Notes: a model not told the origin generated them from the letters alone. DNA of 64,000 nt from Nocardioides aurantiacus (GCF_003752505.1 NZ_RKHO01000001.1:1922001-1986000), one strand, 5' to 3'; positions 1 to 10,251 are shown, counted from the stretch's first letter. Numbers and translations: made by a program.

Positions 1-62
1 CAACGCCGGGGGTCAGGCTGCTGAGCGTTGAGGGGCGCGGTTTCGTTCGCTCCCGGGCACAG

Positions 63-1952
63 TCACCTAGTGACCCAGGCGGCAGGGGTGAGGGCCGAGC
101 CCGGGAGATAAACCTGAACCGTTGTGCCCCGCCCCAGCGCGCTATCAACACGCAGTGTCCCCCCGTGCCGGGCGACGATGCGATGCACGATAGCGAGCCC
201 GAGGCCTGTACCCGGTTGAGCCAGAGCCTCGGGGTTGGTCGATCGAAAGAACTCGGTGAACAGCAGTTCTTGATCAGCCTCAGAGACGCCGATCCCATCG
301 TCAGCACACGTGAATATGACGTCATCCCCGTCTTCACCAAGCTCAAGGTGCACTGATCCCCCATCGCGGGTGTACTTGATCGCGTTGCTCACCAAGTTCG
401 CCAGTACTCGACGCAGTCCCTCTGAATCCCCTCGGACGGGTCGGGTCTCGGTTCCGGCCGGAATGTGCAGCGTGATCTTCCGTTGCTCTGCGTGAAGTTT
501 GGCGTCTGCGACAACATCGACGAGCAGCACCCTTAGCTGCACCTGTGTGGTCGAGGCGAGCGGCGACTTGTCACCGTCCTCCACGTGGCTGAACTCCAAG
601 AGGTCGTCAACGATCCCGGTCAACCGTTCGGCGCCGCGCTGCAGCGCGCCTAGCGATGTTGCGGCGGCTTCTCGAAGGCCAGGCACGGACTCGAGCAGTT
701 CGACATGGCCAACGATCACGCCGAGCGGGTTCTTCAGTTCATGCGAAACCGTGGCAAGGAGTTCACGTCGGTATTGGTCGAGACGCTGAAGTTCGGCAAC
801 CAGCTGTTGCTCTCGCGCGTGAGTCCTGACATTGAGCAGAGCTCGACCCAGATCACGCCCGACCCCGAGGGCAGCCGCGCTCTCATGTTCTGTCCAGCGA
901 TCTTCGCGCCCATCTCGGACCACGACGAGGACACCGAGGGCGTCGAGCCCGGCACCGAGAGGAATGAGCAGCAACTCGTCAGCACCCTGGTCACCCAGGA
1001 ACGTCGTCAGGTCCCCCACATGCTGTGACTCGAACTGATCGTCTCCCCATAGCCTGCCGGGTTCGACAATGACAACTGAATGGGTTCGCCAGGCCCGGCG
1101 GGTCGCGGCCTCGATTGCTGGCCACAGTGCAGTGGGCAGTCCCATGACCGGGTCGACGGGTCCCAGCTTTTCATGCACCAGATCAAAGATGTGCATGGTG
1201 ACTGATCGAGCGCGGAACCCGGCCGTCAGCTCGGGTTGTGCGGTGGCGACCAGATCGGGAAACGTAAGGCACGATTCGGCTTCCCGCACGATGTTGCGGG
1301 CAGTGGCATCGAGCCTTGATTGCCTGCTCAACTCCTCGCGTTCGATCATGGCCAACGCAGCTTGCAACGACGGTTGGAGGTGCTCGGCGATAGCCAGGAG
1401 CACGTCGGCCGGTGGTCTGCGGCCAGTCACTGGCTCGTCGAGGTGGAACAGTCCCCGGGTTCGGCCCGATGGGTCGATCAGGGGGGCCACGAACATGTCG
1501 AGCGGCTGCCAGACCTGCGGGTCTCGCGATTCGGCAAGGACAGGAACGTATCCATACCCGCGGACGGCAGCAGCGAGATCGGCGTCCATATGGTCTTGCT
1601 GGAGATACACGAAGCTGCCGCACCGCCACCCCTCGTCGAGGACCCTACTGACGTGGGTCATCGAGAAGCTGTTGCCCACCTCGGCGGTTTCCTCGTGACC
1701 CCCTGTGAAGGTGACGAGCTCGAGGAGACCATCGCGGCGCAACACTTCGATCGCGCAGACATCGAATCCTGATCGCGTGCGTGCGTCCTCAGCTAGTGCT
1801 CGCAACTGCGAGCGCACAGCCGGGCCGCCCCAGCTGTTCGCGCGCGCCGTCGCAGCAGGCAGGGCTACCTCGAGGTGGTCATCCACCGCGCTCCCCACCC
1901 TTGACCCAAGCAGTTCTCGACCCACGCTCAGAGTCGCGACGACCGACTGCAT
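63..1952 (-). CDS. GAF-domain sensor histidine kinase
   Basis: A soluble two-component sensor kinase of about 629 residues. The N-terminal two thirds read as two GAF-like sensor modules, with no clear membrane segment. A HisKA dimerisation domain follows with the phosphoacceptor motif VSHELKNP (about residue 405), then a HATPase domain with the N box (NLVSNAIKY), G1 (DDGIG) and G2 (GTGLGLAIV). The ATG at 1952 is preferred; an in-frame GTG at 1991 would add 13 residues and neither has a strong ribosome site. No response regulator is adjacent, so it is an orphan kinase. It lies downstream of another kinase on the same strand, 197 bp away. Family assignment is firm; the signal it senses is unknown. 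Confidence 0.9.
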   Translation of the reverse strand: MQSVVATLSVGRELLGSRVGSAVDDHLEVALPAATARANSWGGPAVRSQLRALAEDARTRSGFDVCAIEVLRRDGLLELVTFTGGHEETAEVGNSFSMTHVSRVLDEGWRCGSFVYLQQDHMDADLAAAVRGYGYVPVLAESRDPQVWQPLDMFVAPLIDPSGRTRGLFHLDEPVTGRRPPADVLLAIAEHLQPSLQAALAMIEREELSRQSRLDATARNIVREAESCLTFPDLVATAQPELTAGFRARSVTMHIFDLVHEKLGPVDPVMGLPTALWPAIEAATRRAWRTHSVVIVEPGRLWGDDQFESQHVGDLTTFLGDQGADELLLIPLGAGLDALGVLVVVRDGREDRWTEHESAAALGVGRDLGRALLNVRTHAREQQLVAELQRLDQYRRELLATVSHELKNPLGVIVGHVELLESVPGLREAAATSLGALQRGAERLTGIVDDLLEFSHVEDGDKSPLASTTQVQLRVLLVDVVADAKLHAEQRKITLHIPAGTETRPVRGDSEGLRRVLANLVSNAIKYTRDGGSVHLELGEDGDDVIFTCADDGIGVSEADQELLFTEFFRSTNPEALAQPGTGLGLAIVHRIVARHGGTLRVDSALGRGTTVQVYLPGSALTPAAWVTR

Positions 1953-2149
1953 CGTTAGCCATTTCTGTACCCGGAGCCAGGTCAGTGACACGGCTGCGCC
2001 GCGTCAAAGACATGCTCGGCGATGACACAGCAGCTCCACGATCAGGACGGGGGTCGACCCGGCGCCCTCGCGGGGCGATGTTGGGTTCCGTGCCGTGCTC
2101 GACGCGCCGTCTGCCGTTCGTGTTGCCCGCTCACTACGGTGCATTCGCG

Positions 2150-4372
2150 TCATCTCGTCACGACCTCTGACCTTGGCGCTGAACTGATGGTGTGCAGGTG
2201 TGCGTCCGGCGTGCGCGGGGGCGCACCCAACTTGACCGGCCTGATCGACCCGACCTGACCGTCACGTGAGGAAGGAGCGGGCGGCAACGCGTCGGTGAAG
2301 CGTGGCAACGTGACGGTGACGGTGGTTCCCACCTTGGGCTCGGAGGACATCTCGATCTGTCCGCCGTGCAGAGTCACGATGCCCTTGACGATGGTCAAGC
2401 CGAGTCCCGTGCCTTGGATCGCGTTTTCTGTCGCCGTCGTGGAACGGAAGAACCTCGTGAACAAGTGCGCCTGCTCGACGAGCGGGATGCCCAGACCGCT
2501 GTCGCGCACGACGATCTGTCGCAGCTCTGAATCGTCGTGGAGGAACACGTCGATGACGCCGCCGTCGGGGGTGAACTTCACTGCGTTCGTCAGCAGATTG
2601 AGCAGCATGCGTTCCAGCTGCCTCGCGTCGGCACGGTGGTGCACCGGCTCGCTGGGCACGTGGTAGCGCACCAGGAGCTCACGGCCTACGAGCAAGGCCG
2701 CGAGCGAATCCCCTGCGTCGCCGACAACCGCACGCAGGTCGGTCTCGGCGATGTCGAGCTTCATGGTGGAGGCTTCGATGTTGGACAGAGTGAGCAGGTC
2801 CTCGACAAGGAGCAGCAACCTCCGCGAATTGCGGTCGACGCGCCCCAGGACCTCGAGCTGATCTTGGGTCAGTTCGCCGTAGGCACCGTCTTCAAGCACC
2901 TCGGTGTATCCCATGATGCTGGTGATCGGCGTCCGGAGTTCGTGGCTTACGGTGGCTACGAAGTCGCCCTTGGTGCGCTCCAGTTCTCGCAGCTGCTCTA
3001 CAGCGTTTCGCTCATGCTCCAATGTGGCCAGGAGCGCCCGGTGGGCGGACTCGCGTTCGGTCACGTCCTCAGCGGTCGCGAGGTAGCCGCAGAAGACCCC
3101 CGAAGCGTTCGGGATCGCTGTCAGGGTCATCCGGATGGTCCGTTCGTCGCCACTGGGCCGACGGACCTGCCACAGCCGGCTGCGAACACCAAGCCCCACC
3201 ATGGCGCCGGCGATCTCAGCGAACGTGGCCGGTGCGTGGACCGCGGCACCGTGTCGGTGCAGTTCTTCTTGGCCGAACAGGTCGTCAGGCGCCCGACCGA
3301 CGACGTCTTGGGCGCTGCGCCCAAGGATCTTCTCGGCACCCGGGTTGAACAAGGTGACCTTGCCGTTGGCGTCGGTGGCGATGACGGCGGTACCTGTCGC
3401 AGCGTCGACGAGCGACTCCAACGTGTCGCGCTCTTGATCTGCCCTATCAACCGCTCGCCGCTGTTGGGTCACCATGACTGACAACGGCAGCAGGATCAGC
3501 CCACAGTCGAGAAGGAACAGCTGCAACACACCCAGGGCGAGTTCGGGGGCGATGTCGAGCATGTCCACGGCAGCGTGGACCGGTCCCAGCCCCGAAGCCG
3601 TGAACACCGTGCCGATGACCCCCACCACGGTGAGGACGATCGTGGACTCGCGCAAGCTTCCTCGGAAGGCGTGCCAGGTGAACATGGGCATGACTGCGAA
3701 AATGAGCTGGGGAGCTCCCGTTGGCACGAAGACGACGATGGTCGTGACGACTGTGATGACGAGCTGGACCGCTCGCTCTCCCGTCGTGGCCAGGGCCCGG
3801 TGGGAGACCGTCTCCAGAAACAACGGAAGCAGAATCATGATCGCTGCTGCGTGAGCGCCTGCCGACGCCAAGACGCTCAGGCCAGCGTGGCCACGACCGA
3901 GCAAAAGGTCGGTGAGGCCGTATCCGGCTCCGGCCACAAGTGATCCGGCAGCGATAGCCCCGATCATTCGCGACACGTCGCCTTGGTCCATCAACGCCAC
4001 CCGCTGAGCGGTGCGTCTGCCGACCAAGACGTGACGAACCACCCACACACTCGCCACGCTGCTCACACCGAACCCGAAGGCTGCGGCAGCGTCGTAACCG
4101 TGCAGCAGATGCGCGGCCACCATGAGGAGAAGCGTGAGGGCAAGTACACCGGGTCGGCGACGCGCGGGCGAGGTCAGGTACAGGCCGCTAGCCAGACCGG
4201 CAGCCGGCCAGACCGTCGGTGCCCCGGATGCGCCACCCACGGTCAACAACCCGAGCCACGCTGCTACAAAGATGCCGACCAGGAGCGCTGCCAGGCGAAC
4301 CCGGGACCGCATACTTCGAGATGACACCACGGTGTGCGGCTCGGTCTTGAAGGAATTTATGGCCGCGAACAT
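2150..4372 (-). CDS. MASE1-PAS membrane sensor histidine kinase
   Basis: A membrane sensor kinase of about 740 residues. The first ~300 residues hold eight or so hydrophobic helices typical of MASE1 (motif PTVWPAAGLA near the start). A PAS/PAC module follows (LFNPGAEKILGRS and a C-terminal ATAEDVTE motif), then HisKA (VSHELRTPITSIMGY) and HATPase (NLLTNAVKF, DSGLGIP, GTGLGLTIV). The ATG at 4372 has a G-rich tract just upstream; an in-frame ATG at 4312 is possible, while the longer reading to 4627 is low-complexity and unlikely. MASE1 kinases are widespread sensors whose ligands are mostly unknown. It has no partner regulator here and may form a stress-sensing pair with the GAF kinase downstream. 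Confidence 0.9.
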   Translation of the reverse strand: MFAAINSFKTEPHTVVSSRSMRSRVRLAALLVGIFVAAWLGLLTVGGASGAPTVWPAAGLASGLYLTSPARRRPGVLALTLLLMVAAHLLHGYDAAAAFGFGVSSVASVWVVRHVLVGRRTAQRVALMDQGDVSRMIGAIAAGSLVAGAGYGLTDLLLGRGHAGLSVLASAGAHAAAIMILLPLFLETVSHRALATTGERAVQLVITVVTTIVVFVPTGAPQLIFAVMPMFTWHAFRGSLRESTIVLTVVGVIGTVFTASGLGPVHAAVDMLDIAPELALGVLQLFLLDCGLILLPLSVMVTQQRRAVDRADQERDTLESLVDAATGTAVIATDANGKVTLFNPGAEKILGRSAQDVVGRAPDDLFGQEELHRHGAAVHAPATFAEIAGAMVGLGVRSRLWQVRRPSGDERTIRMTLTAIPNASGVFCGYLATAEDVTERESAHRALLATLEHERNAVEQLRELERTKGDFVATVSHELRTPITSIMGYTEVLEDGAYGELTQDQLEVLGRVDRNSRRLLLLVEDLLTLSNIEASTMKLDIAETDLRAVVGDAGDSLAALLVGRELLVRYHVPSEPVHHRADARQLERMLLNLLTNAVKFTPDGGVIDVFLHDDSELRQIVVRDSGLGIPLVEQAHLFTRFFRSTTATENAIQGTGLGLTIVKGIVTLHGGQIEMSSEPKVGTTVTVTLPRFTDALPPAPSSRDGQVGSIRPVKLGAPPRTPDAHLHTISSAPRSEVVTR

Positions 4373-4820
4373 CTTGCCCCCACATCGTTTTTCATGACAC
4401 CGATCCGGTTGAGTATGTGCGCCGATACGACCCGTTGCGTCCGATTTGACCGAAATAGATCTGACCTCGGTTGGGCTTGGCCTAGCTCCTGTCGCCGGAC
4501 GGTGCGTCGTGCCGCGAGGATCAGACTGCGGTTCGACCAAGAGTGACCCGGGCTCAGCCGCGGCGTTCGCACCCCGCGTTGCGCGTGAGCGATAAGGCAC
4601 CACACCTGTACCTGCACCTCGCGTCATTCAGGCCAGCGCCGTCGTTCTGCACCAGTGGTGCGTTTAGGCCTGGTGCTGGCTCGACGAAATCTGCGCTGGC
4701 GGACGAGGGGCTCTCGCAGGTTCCCGAACCCACCTCTGACGTCTCAGCGGGGTGCTTCAACGACGTCCTTCGCCGCCACAGGGGGGTCGAGGGGACCGGG
4801 CCCGTTGGGAGTGACTGAGC

Positions 4821-4955
4821 GTGGCTAAGACCGTTCGCGTCGCGGTGCGCCCCGAACAGCGCGGCAAGCGCCCGCTACCTGCGCCTGGCATCCGCCCGGA
4901 CCGGGACTGGCGCGCTCACTTCTACCCCACCCCGTCGGGTCGAGTGCCCAGTTAG
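4821..4955 (+). CDS. possible 44-residue basic protein
   Basis: A short reading frame in the otherwise empty 4373-5000 gap. GTG at 4821 follows a purine-rich stretch (TTGGGAGTGACTGAGC) and TAG closes at 4953. The product is basic, beginning MAKTVRVAVRPEQRGKRPL and ending in a proline-rich aromatic tail (HFYPTPSGRVPS). I do not recognise it. The composition looks more protein-like than neighbouring frames, but 44 codons can arise by chance in GC-rich DNA. The rest of the gap shows nothing I can name. Confidence 0.25.
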   Translation: MAKTVRVAVRPEQRGKRPLPAPGIRPDRDWRAHFYPTPSGRVPS

Positions 4956-5000
4956 ACCAGGCATCTCCTCGAGGGGTCGGGCGCGGCAGCGGGCCGCGAA

Positions 5001-7100
5001 CTAGCGCGGCGACAGTGGTGAAGGCTCGACGCGCAGCACGCGGGCGATCCCGGATGGCAGCCACCAGTTCCATCGGCCGAACAGGCTGACCAACGCAGGT
5101 ACGAGCAGGGCACGAACGACGGTGGCGTCGATGAGAATTCCCACGCCAAGGGCTGTTCCGAGCACCTTGATGTCAGTGCCGGGTGCCGAAGCCAGGGCGG
5201 CGAAGGCGAAGAAAAGGATCAGGGCCGCCGAGGTGACGAGTCGACCGGTGCGCCCAAGACCAGTGATGACTGCCGCCGCGGTGTCTCCCGTGTTGTCGTA
5301 CTCCTCGCGCATGCGCGCCAGGATGAACACTTCGTAGTCCATCGACAGACCGAACAGGAAGGCGAAGATCAGCACAGGTAGCCAGAAGGTGATTGCGCCG
5401 GTGCCTGAGGTGCTGAAGATGAGGTCCGAGCCGTGCCCCTCTTGCCAGAAGAAGACTACGGCCCCGAAGACCGCCGCAAGCGAGATCAGGTTGAGCAGAA
5501 CGGCCTTGATCGGCAACAGGATGGACCGGAAGGTCCTGACAAGGAGCAAGAACGTGATCACGGCGATCAGTCCCAGCACGTAGGGGAACTTGTCGTAGAC
5601 AGCCGTGAAGTAGTCCTCCACCGTCGCTCCGGCGCCGGTGACGAGAACTTCACCTTCGACTGCCTCCTGCACCGCCGAGCGGACGCCGTCGACCACCTCG
5701 TTGCCAGAGCTGTCCACGGTCTCGCGCGTGGGCACCACCTCGACAACGGCGAGCGCCGCGGTGGCCGGACCGACTGCGGCCAGGCGTACGCCGTCAACCG
5801 ACGCAGCGGCCTGCGCTGCCGCTGGAGCCGACGCCGCCGGAACGAGCACCACTATCGGGGTCAGAACACCGCTCTGCACTCCCGAGGTCTCGAGCTTCTG
5901 CAGAGTGTCAAACGGGGCCCCGCTGCGGGCGAGTGAATCGATGCCTGAGGTTCCGATCTTCAACCCGAAAACTGGCAGCACGAGAAGCACCAAGATCACT
6001 AGCGCAGCCCCGGTAGCCACCCACCGGCGACGCACGATGGCGCGTGCCCAGGCGCTCCAGCCCCGTGAGGCCACCCCCTCTTTTCGGATTCTGGGGTAGT
6101 CGATGCGGGGCCCGATCTTGGAGAGCAGTGCTGGCAGCAGGGTGAGTACGACCGCGACACTGACCAGTGGGATGAGCATTCCGCCGAAACCCATGCTGCG
6201 CAAGAAAGGCACCGGCACCACCAGGAGGGCGACGAGGCTGATCGCAACAGTCACACCGGAGGCGAGCACTGCGTGGCCGGCGGTCTTCATCGCCACCACG
6301 ACTGCCTCGTCGTTCTCGCGGCCGTGAGCCCGTTCCTCACGCCATCGCGACACAACGAGCAGGGAGTAGTCGATCGCCACACCGAGCCCGATCAGCGAGA
6401 TCAGGAACTGCACCACGAAGCTGACGTCACTGAAGGTCGTCAGGCCGAGCACCATCAGGAACGTCGTCAAGATTGACACGGCCGCGATCAGCAACGGCAG
6501 AAACGCCAAGAAGGACGCGAACACGAACAGCAGCACCAGCAGCGCCCCTGCGGCGCCGAACAAGGTCTCGGCCAGGACGCTCGGGCCTTCGGTTTCGCCA
6601 CCAGCGGAAAGCATTCCGTAGGAGGTCACGCCGCTGTCAAACCCAGCGCGACTGGCCGCATCGGTGAGGGCGGGGGCAAGCTTCGCCTCCACTCCGGGCC
6701 CGAAGCCGGCTGGCAGCGGACCCTGAACGAGCGCGAAGGTAGTGCGCCCATCCTCGGAAACGAATCCCTCGTCTCCCGTAGTGGCGTAGTTGACCATTCG
6801 CACACCGGGGGCTGCCGCTGCCGCAGCATCGAACACGGCTGTGATCGCCTCCGAGCTCTCGGTTACCGTCTCCCCTTCCGGAACGGTGACGACGGCGACG
6901 TAGGTGTCGAACGAACTGATGCCGTAGGTCTGCATGAGTTGCTTCTCCGCGGTGTCGCCGGGCTGTCCCGGCAGCGAGAAGTCGAAGGTCAGTCGGTCGC
7001 TGAGTTGTCCAGCGGCGAACCCCCCGCACAGGAACATGATCAGCCAGAAGATGCTGACGATGAGTCGGTGACGCATGACGGTTCGTGCCAGACGCTCCAC
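5001..7100 (-). CDS. MMPL family RND-type transporter
   Basis: An inner-membrane exporter of the MMPL/RND superfamily, about 699 residues, the usual size for short actinobacterial MMPL proteins. There are two repeats of one helix, a ~150-residue extracytoplasmic loop and five clustered helices. Conserved signatures are visible in helix 4 of each half: GVAIDYSLLVVSRWREE and GLSMDYEVFILARMREE. The Asp-Tyr pairs are the expected proton relay. The start is set at the GTG at 7100 because AGAGGAG lies five bases upstream and gives the common N-terminus MERLARTVMRHR; an ATG at 7151 is the longer option. It stands alone, transcribed toward the kinases. The substrate is unknown; family members move lipids or drugs. 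Confidence 0.93.
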   Translation of the reverse strand: MERLARTVMRHRLIVSIFWLIMFLCGGFAAGQLSDRLTFDFSLPGQPGDTAEKQLMQTYGISSFDTYVAVVTVPEGETVTESSEAITAVFDAAAAAAPGVRMVNYATTGDEGFVSEDGRTTFALVQGPLPAGFGPGVEAKLAPALTDAASRAGFDSGVTSYGMLSAGGETEGPSVLAETLFGAAGALLVLLFVFASFLAFLPLLIAAVSILTTFLMVLGLTTFSDVSFVVQFLISLIGLGVAIDYSLLVVSRWREERAHGRENDEAVVVAMKTAGHAVLASGVTVAISLVALLVVPVPFLRSMGFGGMLIPLVSVAVVLTLLPALLSKIGPRIDYPRIRKEGVASRGWSAWARAIVRRRWVATGAALVILVLLVLPVFGLKIGTSGIDSLARSGAPFDTLQKLETSGVQSGVLTPIVVLVPAASAPAAAQAAASVDGVRLAAVGPATAALAVVEVVPTRETVDSSGNEVVDGVRSAVQEAVEGEVLVTGAGATVEDYFTAVYDKFPYVLGLIAVITFLLLVRTFRSILLPIKAVLLNLISLAAVFGAVVFFWQEGHGSDLIFSTSGTGAITFWLPVLIFAFLFGLSMDYEVFILARMREEYDNTGDTAAAVITGLGRTGRLVTSAALILFFAFAALASAPGTDIKVLGTALGVGILIDATVVRALLVPALVSLFGRWNWWLPSGIARVLRVEPSPLSPR

Positions 7101-8425
7101 GAGGACTCCTCTGGATGCGTCCCGGACCCATCGTGGGGCAGAACGACGCACCCGTTGAAACTTAGCGCCACGGTGTCTTGCCCGTAAGGCTCACCAGGTT
7201 TCCTTCATGTGAAGTCTTACCCGGCTCGGGTGGGGGGGCAGGCGACGCCTCGTGCCTGCTGGATGCGGTGTTGCCCAAGCCTGACTCAGATGCGTCCGAG
7301 CCAGAAAGACATCGCTGCGCCTCACGGCACTCTCTCGTGGACTCCCCCACACTGGTGGATGCAGTCAGACGAGCGTCGCGGACGGTGCCAGAGATGCCCT
7401 CGGAGGTAACGAACGCCCTGACCAAGCTTAACCACACCGAGCAGCTCTGTGCCCAGCAGGAGATTGTCCGCGCCACCAGCCGCGAAGATTGCATGCGCTG
7501 TTTCGCCGGCCAATCGCCAGCGTACGCACTTCTGGTCACAAGCGCACCAATACACGCACCCAGTGGCACAGCCGAGCTGTACCCCTCGCCCGCGGTACTA
7601 CAGAAATTCTGCCAAAGACCAGCCTTAGTGTCGACGCAACTAGCGACTATGCAACCGATTCCCGTTCCTTTTCGATGCGAGGCAAGGTCGGCGATCTCCT
7701 TCTGCGACCGGCGCAGGCGCTGGCGCTCGCGCTGGCGCTGATAGACATCACCAGCTAAGCACGGCAGGCACCATCCGGGCCCCTGAGGTGGTACCCGGCG
7801 CCAGCCCCACGACGACGAGCCGTAAACCGCTCGGGGCAGCCGTCACTAAAACTGCACGCCGCGGTCGGCACCGCCACCCAACAGCTTGACCGGGTCACCG
7901 AACCGCTCAGGGTCATCGACGCAGACATATTCGCGGCCCTGGACGCCGCTCTTGAACCTGTAGCGCGGCCGCGACTGAATGCAATCACGCAACCACGACG
8001 CCCAGGTTGGTCCTACGACCGGCCCGCCAAGGCGACCAGGGTGTTGAAGCCCCGGGGTCAGGCAGCTCGCCCGCGAAACACTTGTCCACGTCCGGGACCT
8101 TGCGCGAACGGGACGAGTACTGCTCCTTAGCGCTCCGACATGCGACGTAACACCCTCGCTCCTGGACTGATGGAAGCCCGTTCTTGCAAGTCTTTGCCGG
8201 CGTTCTGCCAAATAAACGGTGAATAAGTGCGACAGGTTCCGGCCGGTGGTTGACCGACCCGCGCTCCCGCAGATGGGCCCTCAATGATGGCACGTCCCGG
8301 GACCTTCATCGGCGGAGGGGCGTTCGCCTCTCCGCATCCGGGCCGTGTCCTGGTTGTGTGTTGACGGTGGCTCCGCCTCACCGGCCGGAGCCTCTACCAC
8401 TCCCCCGACACGTCACGGAGACCCT
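7101..8425. other. long gap with possible broken cysteine-containing gene
   Basis: About 1.3 kb without a convincing gene. On the minus strand between about 8190 and 7846 two overlapping frames look protein-like in succession: first one with KTCKNGLPSVQERGCYVAC and KVPDVDKCFAG, then another with WASWLRDCIQSRPRYRFKSG and EYVCVDDPERFGDP. This pattern fits a small cysteine-containing protein broken by a frameshift, but I cannot name the family. The rest of the gap contains only frames of biased, low-complexity composition. Confidence 0.25.
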
Positions 8426-9658
8426 TTGCTGTCCACCAGATCAGCCGCCGTCGTCAAGGCCACGCTGCCCCTCGTCGGGGCGGAGATCGAGAACATCGCA
8501 CGGGTGTTCTACCGACACATGTTCGCCGCACGCCCCGACTTGGAGCGTGACCTTTTCAATCGCGGCAACCAGGCCCAGGGCGACCAGCAGAGTGCGCTCG
8601 CGGGTGCGATTGCGGTGTACGCCACCCTCCTGGTGGCCGACGACGGTCGCGACCCGGTCGAGGTGCTGGCCCGCATCGCCCACAAGCACGCCTCGCTCGG
8701 CATCACCGAGGACCAGTACCTCATCGTTCACGAGCACCTGCTCGTCGCGATCGGCGAGGTGCTCGGAGACGCGGTCACGCCCGAGGTCGCCGCCGCGTGG
8801 GACGAGGTCTACTGGCACATGGCCGGAGCTCTGGTCACTATCGAGAATCGCCTGTACGCCGACGCCGGAGTCGCGCACGCTGACGTGTGGCGCACCCTGG
8901 TCCTAAGACGTTGTCGTCAGGAGTCCCCGGACACCGTGTCGTTCATGCCCGGCGCCGCTGACCACAGCGTCCTGCCACCGGCACGCCCGGGTCAGTACGT
9001 CTCGGTCCAGGTGACGCTGCCCGACGGCGCCCGCCAGATCCGCCAGATCCGCCAGTACAGCCTCACCGGCTCCACCGACCCCCAAGAATGGGGGATCCGT
9101 GTCAAGGCCGCCCCGCCGGGTCGCGCGGTCGACGGCACCACGACTCCAGCTGGGCAGGTCTCGAACGTCTTGCACGACAACCTCATCGAAGGCCGTCGAA
9201 TCAGGGCATCGATGCCCTTCGGCGAGCTGGTCCTGGAGGACTCCGACCGGCCGCTGGTGCTGATCTCGGCGGGGATCGGCGCGACCCCGATCTTCAGGCT
9301 TCTACGCTACCTGGCCGGGGCCGGCTCGGCCCGCGACGCGCTGGTGCTGCACGCCGTCCGCTCCCCGGCGCAGCACGCCCACCGTCGGGAGTTGAAGGAG
9401 CTCGTGGCAGCGATGCCGACGGCGTCCCTGCACCGGTGGTACAAGGACCTCGGCGTCCGCCCGACCCGCGACGCGCTCCAGGCTGGGAGGGTCGACCTCG
9501 CGGCGGTGGAGCTCCACACCGACGCCCAGGTCTACCTGTGCGGACCCCTGCCCTTCATGGAGGCCGTACGCGCCAGCCTGATCAACGACCACCACGTCGT
9601 CGAGGCCGACGTCCACTACGAGGTCTTCGGGCCCGACACATGGCTGGCATCAGCCTGA
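8426..9658 (+). CDS. hmp: flavohaemoglobin (nitric oxide dioxygenase)
   Basis: Cytoplasmic flavohaemoglobin, 410 residues, which converts NO and O2 to nitrate using NAD(P)H. An N-terminal globin domain (1-140) has the B10 tyrosine in VFYRHMF, a distal glutamine in the NQAQGDQQ helix and the proximal haem histidine at residue 88 (HKHASLGI). The FAD-binding barrel has RQYSL, and the NAD domain has GIGATPI, CGPLPFM and the C-terminal YEVFGP. The TTG at 8426 is chosen because CGGAG sits five bases upstream and the N-terminus then matches the family (MLSTRSAAVV). Oddly, a 9-bp tandem duplication at about 9029-9051 yields RQIRQIRQY before the FAD motif. It belongs with the sigma-factor stress block to its right. 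Confidence 0.95.
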   Translation: MLSTRSAAVVKATLPLVGAEIENIARVFYRHMFAARPDLERDLFNRGNQAQGDQQSALAGAIAVYATLLVADDGRDPVEVLARIAHKHASLGITEDQYLIVHEHLLVAIGEVLGDAVTPEVAAAWDEVYWHMAGALVTIENRLYADAGVAHADVWRTLVLRRCRQESPDTVSFMPGAADHSVLPPARPGQYVSVQVTLPDGARQIRQIRQYSLTGSTDPQEWGIRVKAAPPGRAVDGTTTPAGQVSNVLHDNLIEGRRIRASMPFGELVLEDSDRPLVLISAGIGATPIFRLLRYLAGAGSARDALVLHAVRSPAQHAHRRELKELVAAMPTASLHRWYKDLGVRPTRDALQAGRVDLAAVELHTDAQVYLCGPLPFMEAVRASLINDHHVVEADVHYEVFGPDTWLASA

Positions 9659-9668
9659 GCCGATGCCA
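9645..9668 (+). terminator. weak hairpin at the end of hmp
   Basis: Arms TGGCATC and GATGCCA (7 bp) enclose a 10-base loop and overlap the hmp stop codon. No T-tract follows, so its action as a terminator is uncertain. Confidence 0.3.
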
Positions 9669-9838
9669 GGTCGCGATGGCGGAACGCTCCTCCCTCACCG
9701 GAAGGGCTGCAGCGGGCCGTTACGAGCCGGTCCGTCCGCGTTCACTTTCGCCACCACGCGACGGCCTAGTGCGCACCGCCACTGCCTACGCCAGATGGCT
9801 CCCCCAGCTCGCGGAGCGACGAAGGACCGTCCCAGCGG

Positions 9839-9960
9839 TTGGATGACGCCAGGGCGGCCGTGACGCCGGACACCTATAGCCATCTGTGGCCCGCTCGAGG
9901 ATCGAACGAGCGCACCGTCGCCGACGTCCCGGACGGCTTACGGACCGTGGGCTGGTCAGT
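9839..9960 (+). pseudogene. tyrosine recombinase C-terminal remnant
   Basis: A short stretch encodes AVTPDTYSHLWP followed by NERTVADV. This matches the end of phage/ICE-type tyrosine recombinases, where the catalytic tyrosine sits in the TYSHLWP motif and is followed by an (E)RTRAAV-like segment. Nothing upstream in any frame supplies the catalytic Arg-His boxes, so only the last ~40 codons survive. It lies in the otherwise empty 9659-10443 gap between hmp and the sigma-factor gene. It implies a past integration event near here; the identification rests on one motif. Confidence 0.5.
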
Positions 9961-10251
9961 CTCCTCGACTTACAGGTCGCAGCGAATGCGGACGGGCTGG
10001 CTCCACGGCCGGGGACAGACCCCGCGGAACTGACAAGCGTCGATCTCGTTGGCGCTGACGGGTTGACCCGGCAGCTCGGAGTTGAGCGACGTTTGGCCGA
10101 GGAGGGCCCCGCCCGTTCGTTCTGCGGGCTCTAGGCGAACTCCGGGCGGGCCAGATGGAGCACCCGGCGGACGGGCGCTGGTAGCTGCGAAAGCCGCGGC
10201 CAGCCCCCGGCCGGTGGGGGGCTGGGTCAGCCGCCCCTGCCAAGTCGCATG

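Noticed and set aside
2537-3481. Long plus-strand open frame of 314 codons
   Set aside because: It is the antisense shadow of the MASE1-PAS kinase, whose PAS and HisKA motifs are unmistakable on the other strand.
9088-9846. Open frame of 252 codons overlapping hmp
   Set aside because: Arginine- and proline-rich shadow of the FAD/NAD domains of hmp.
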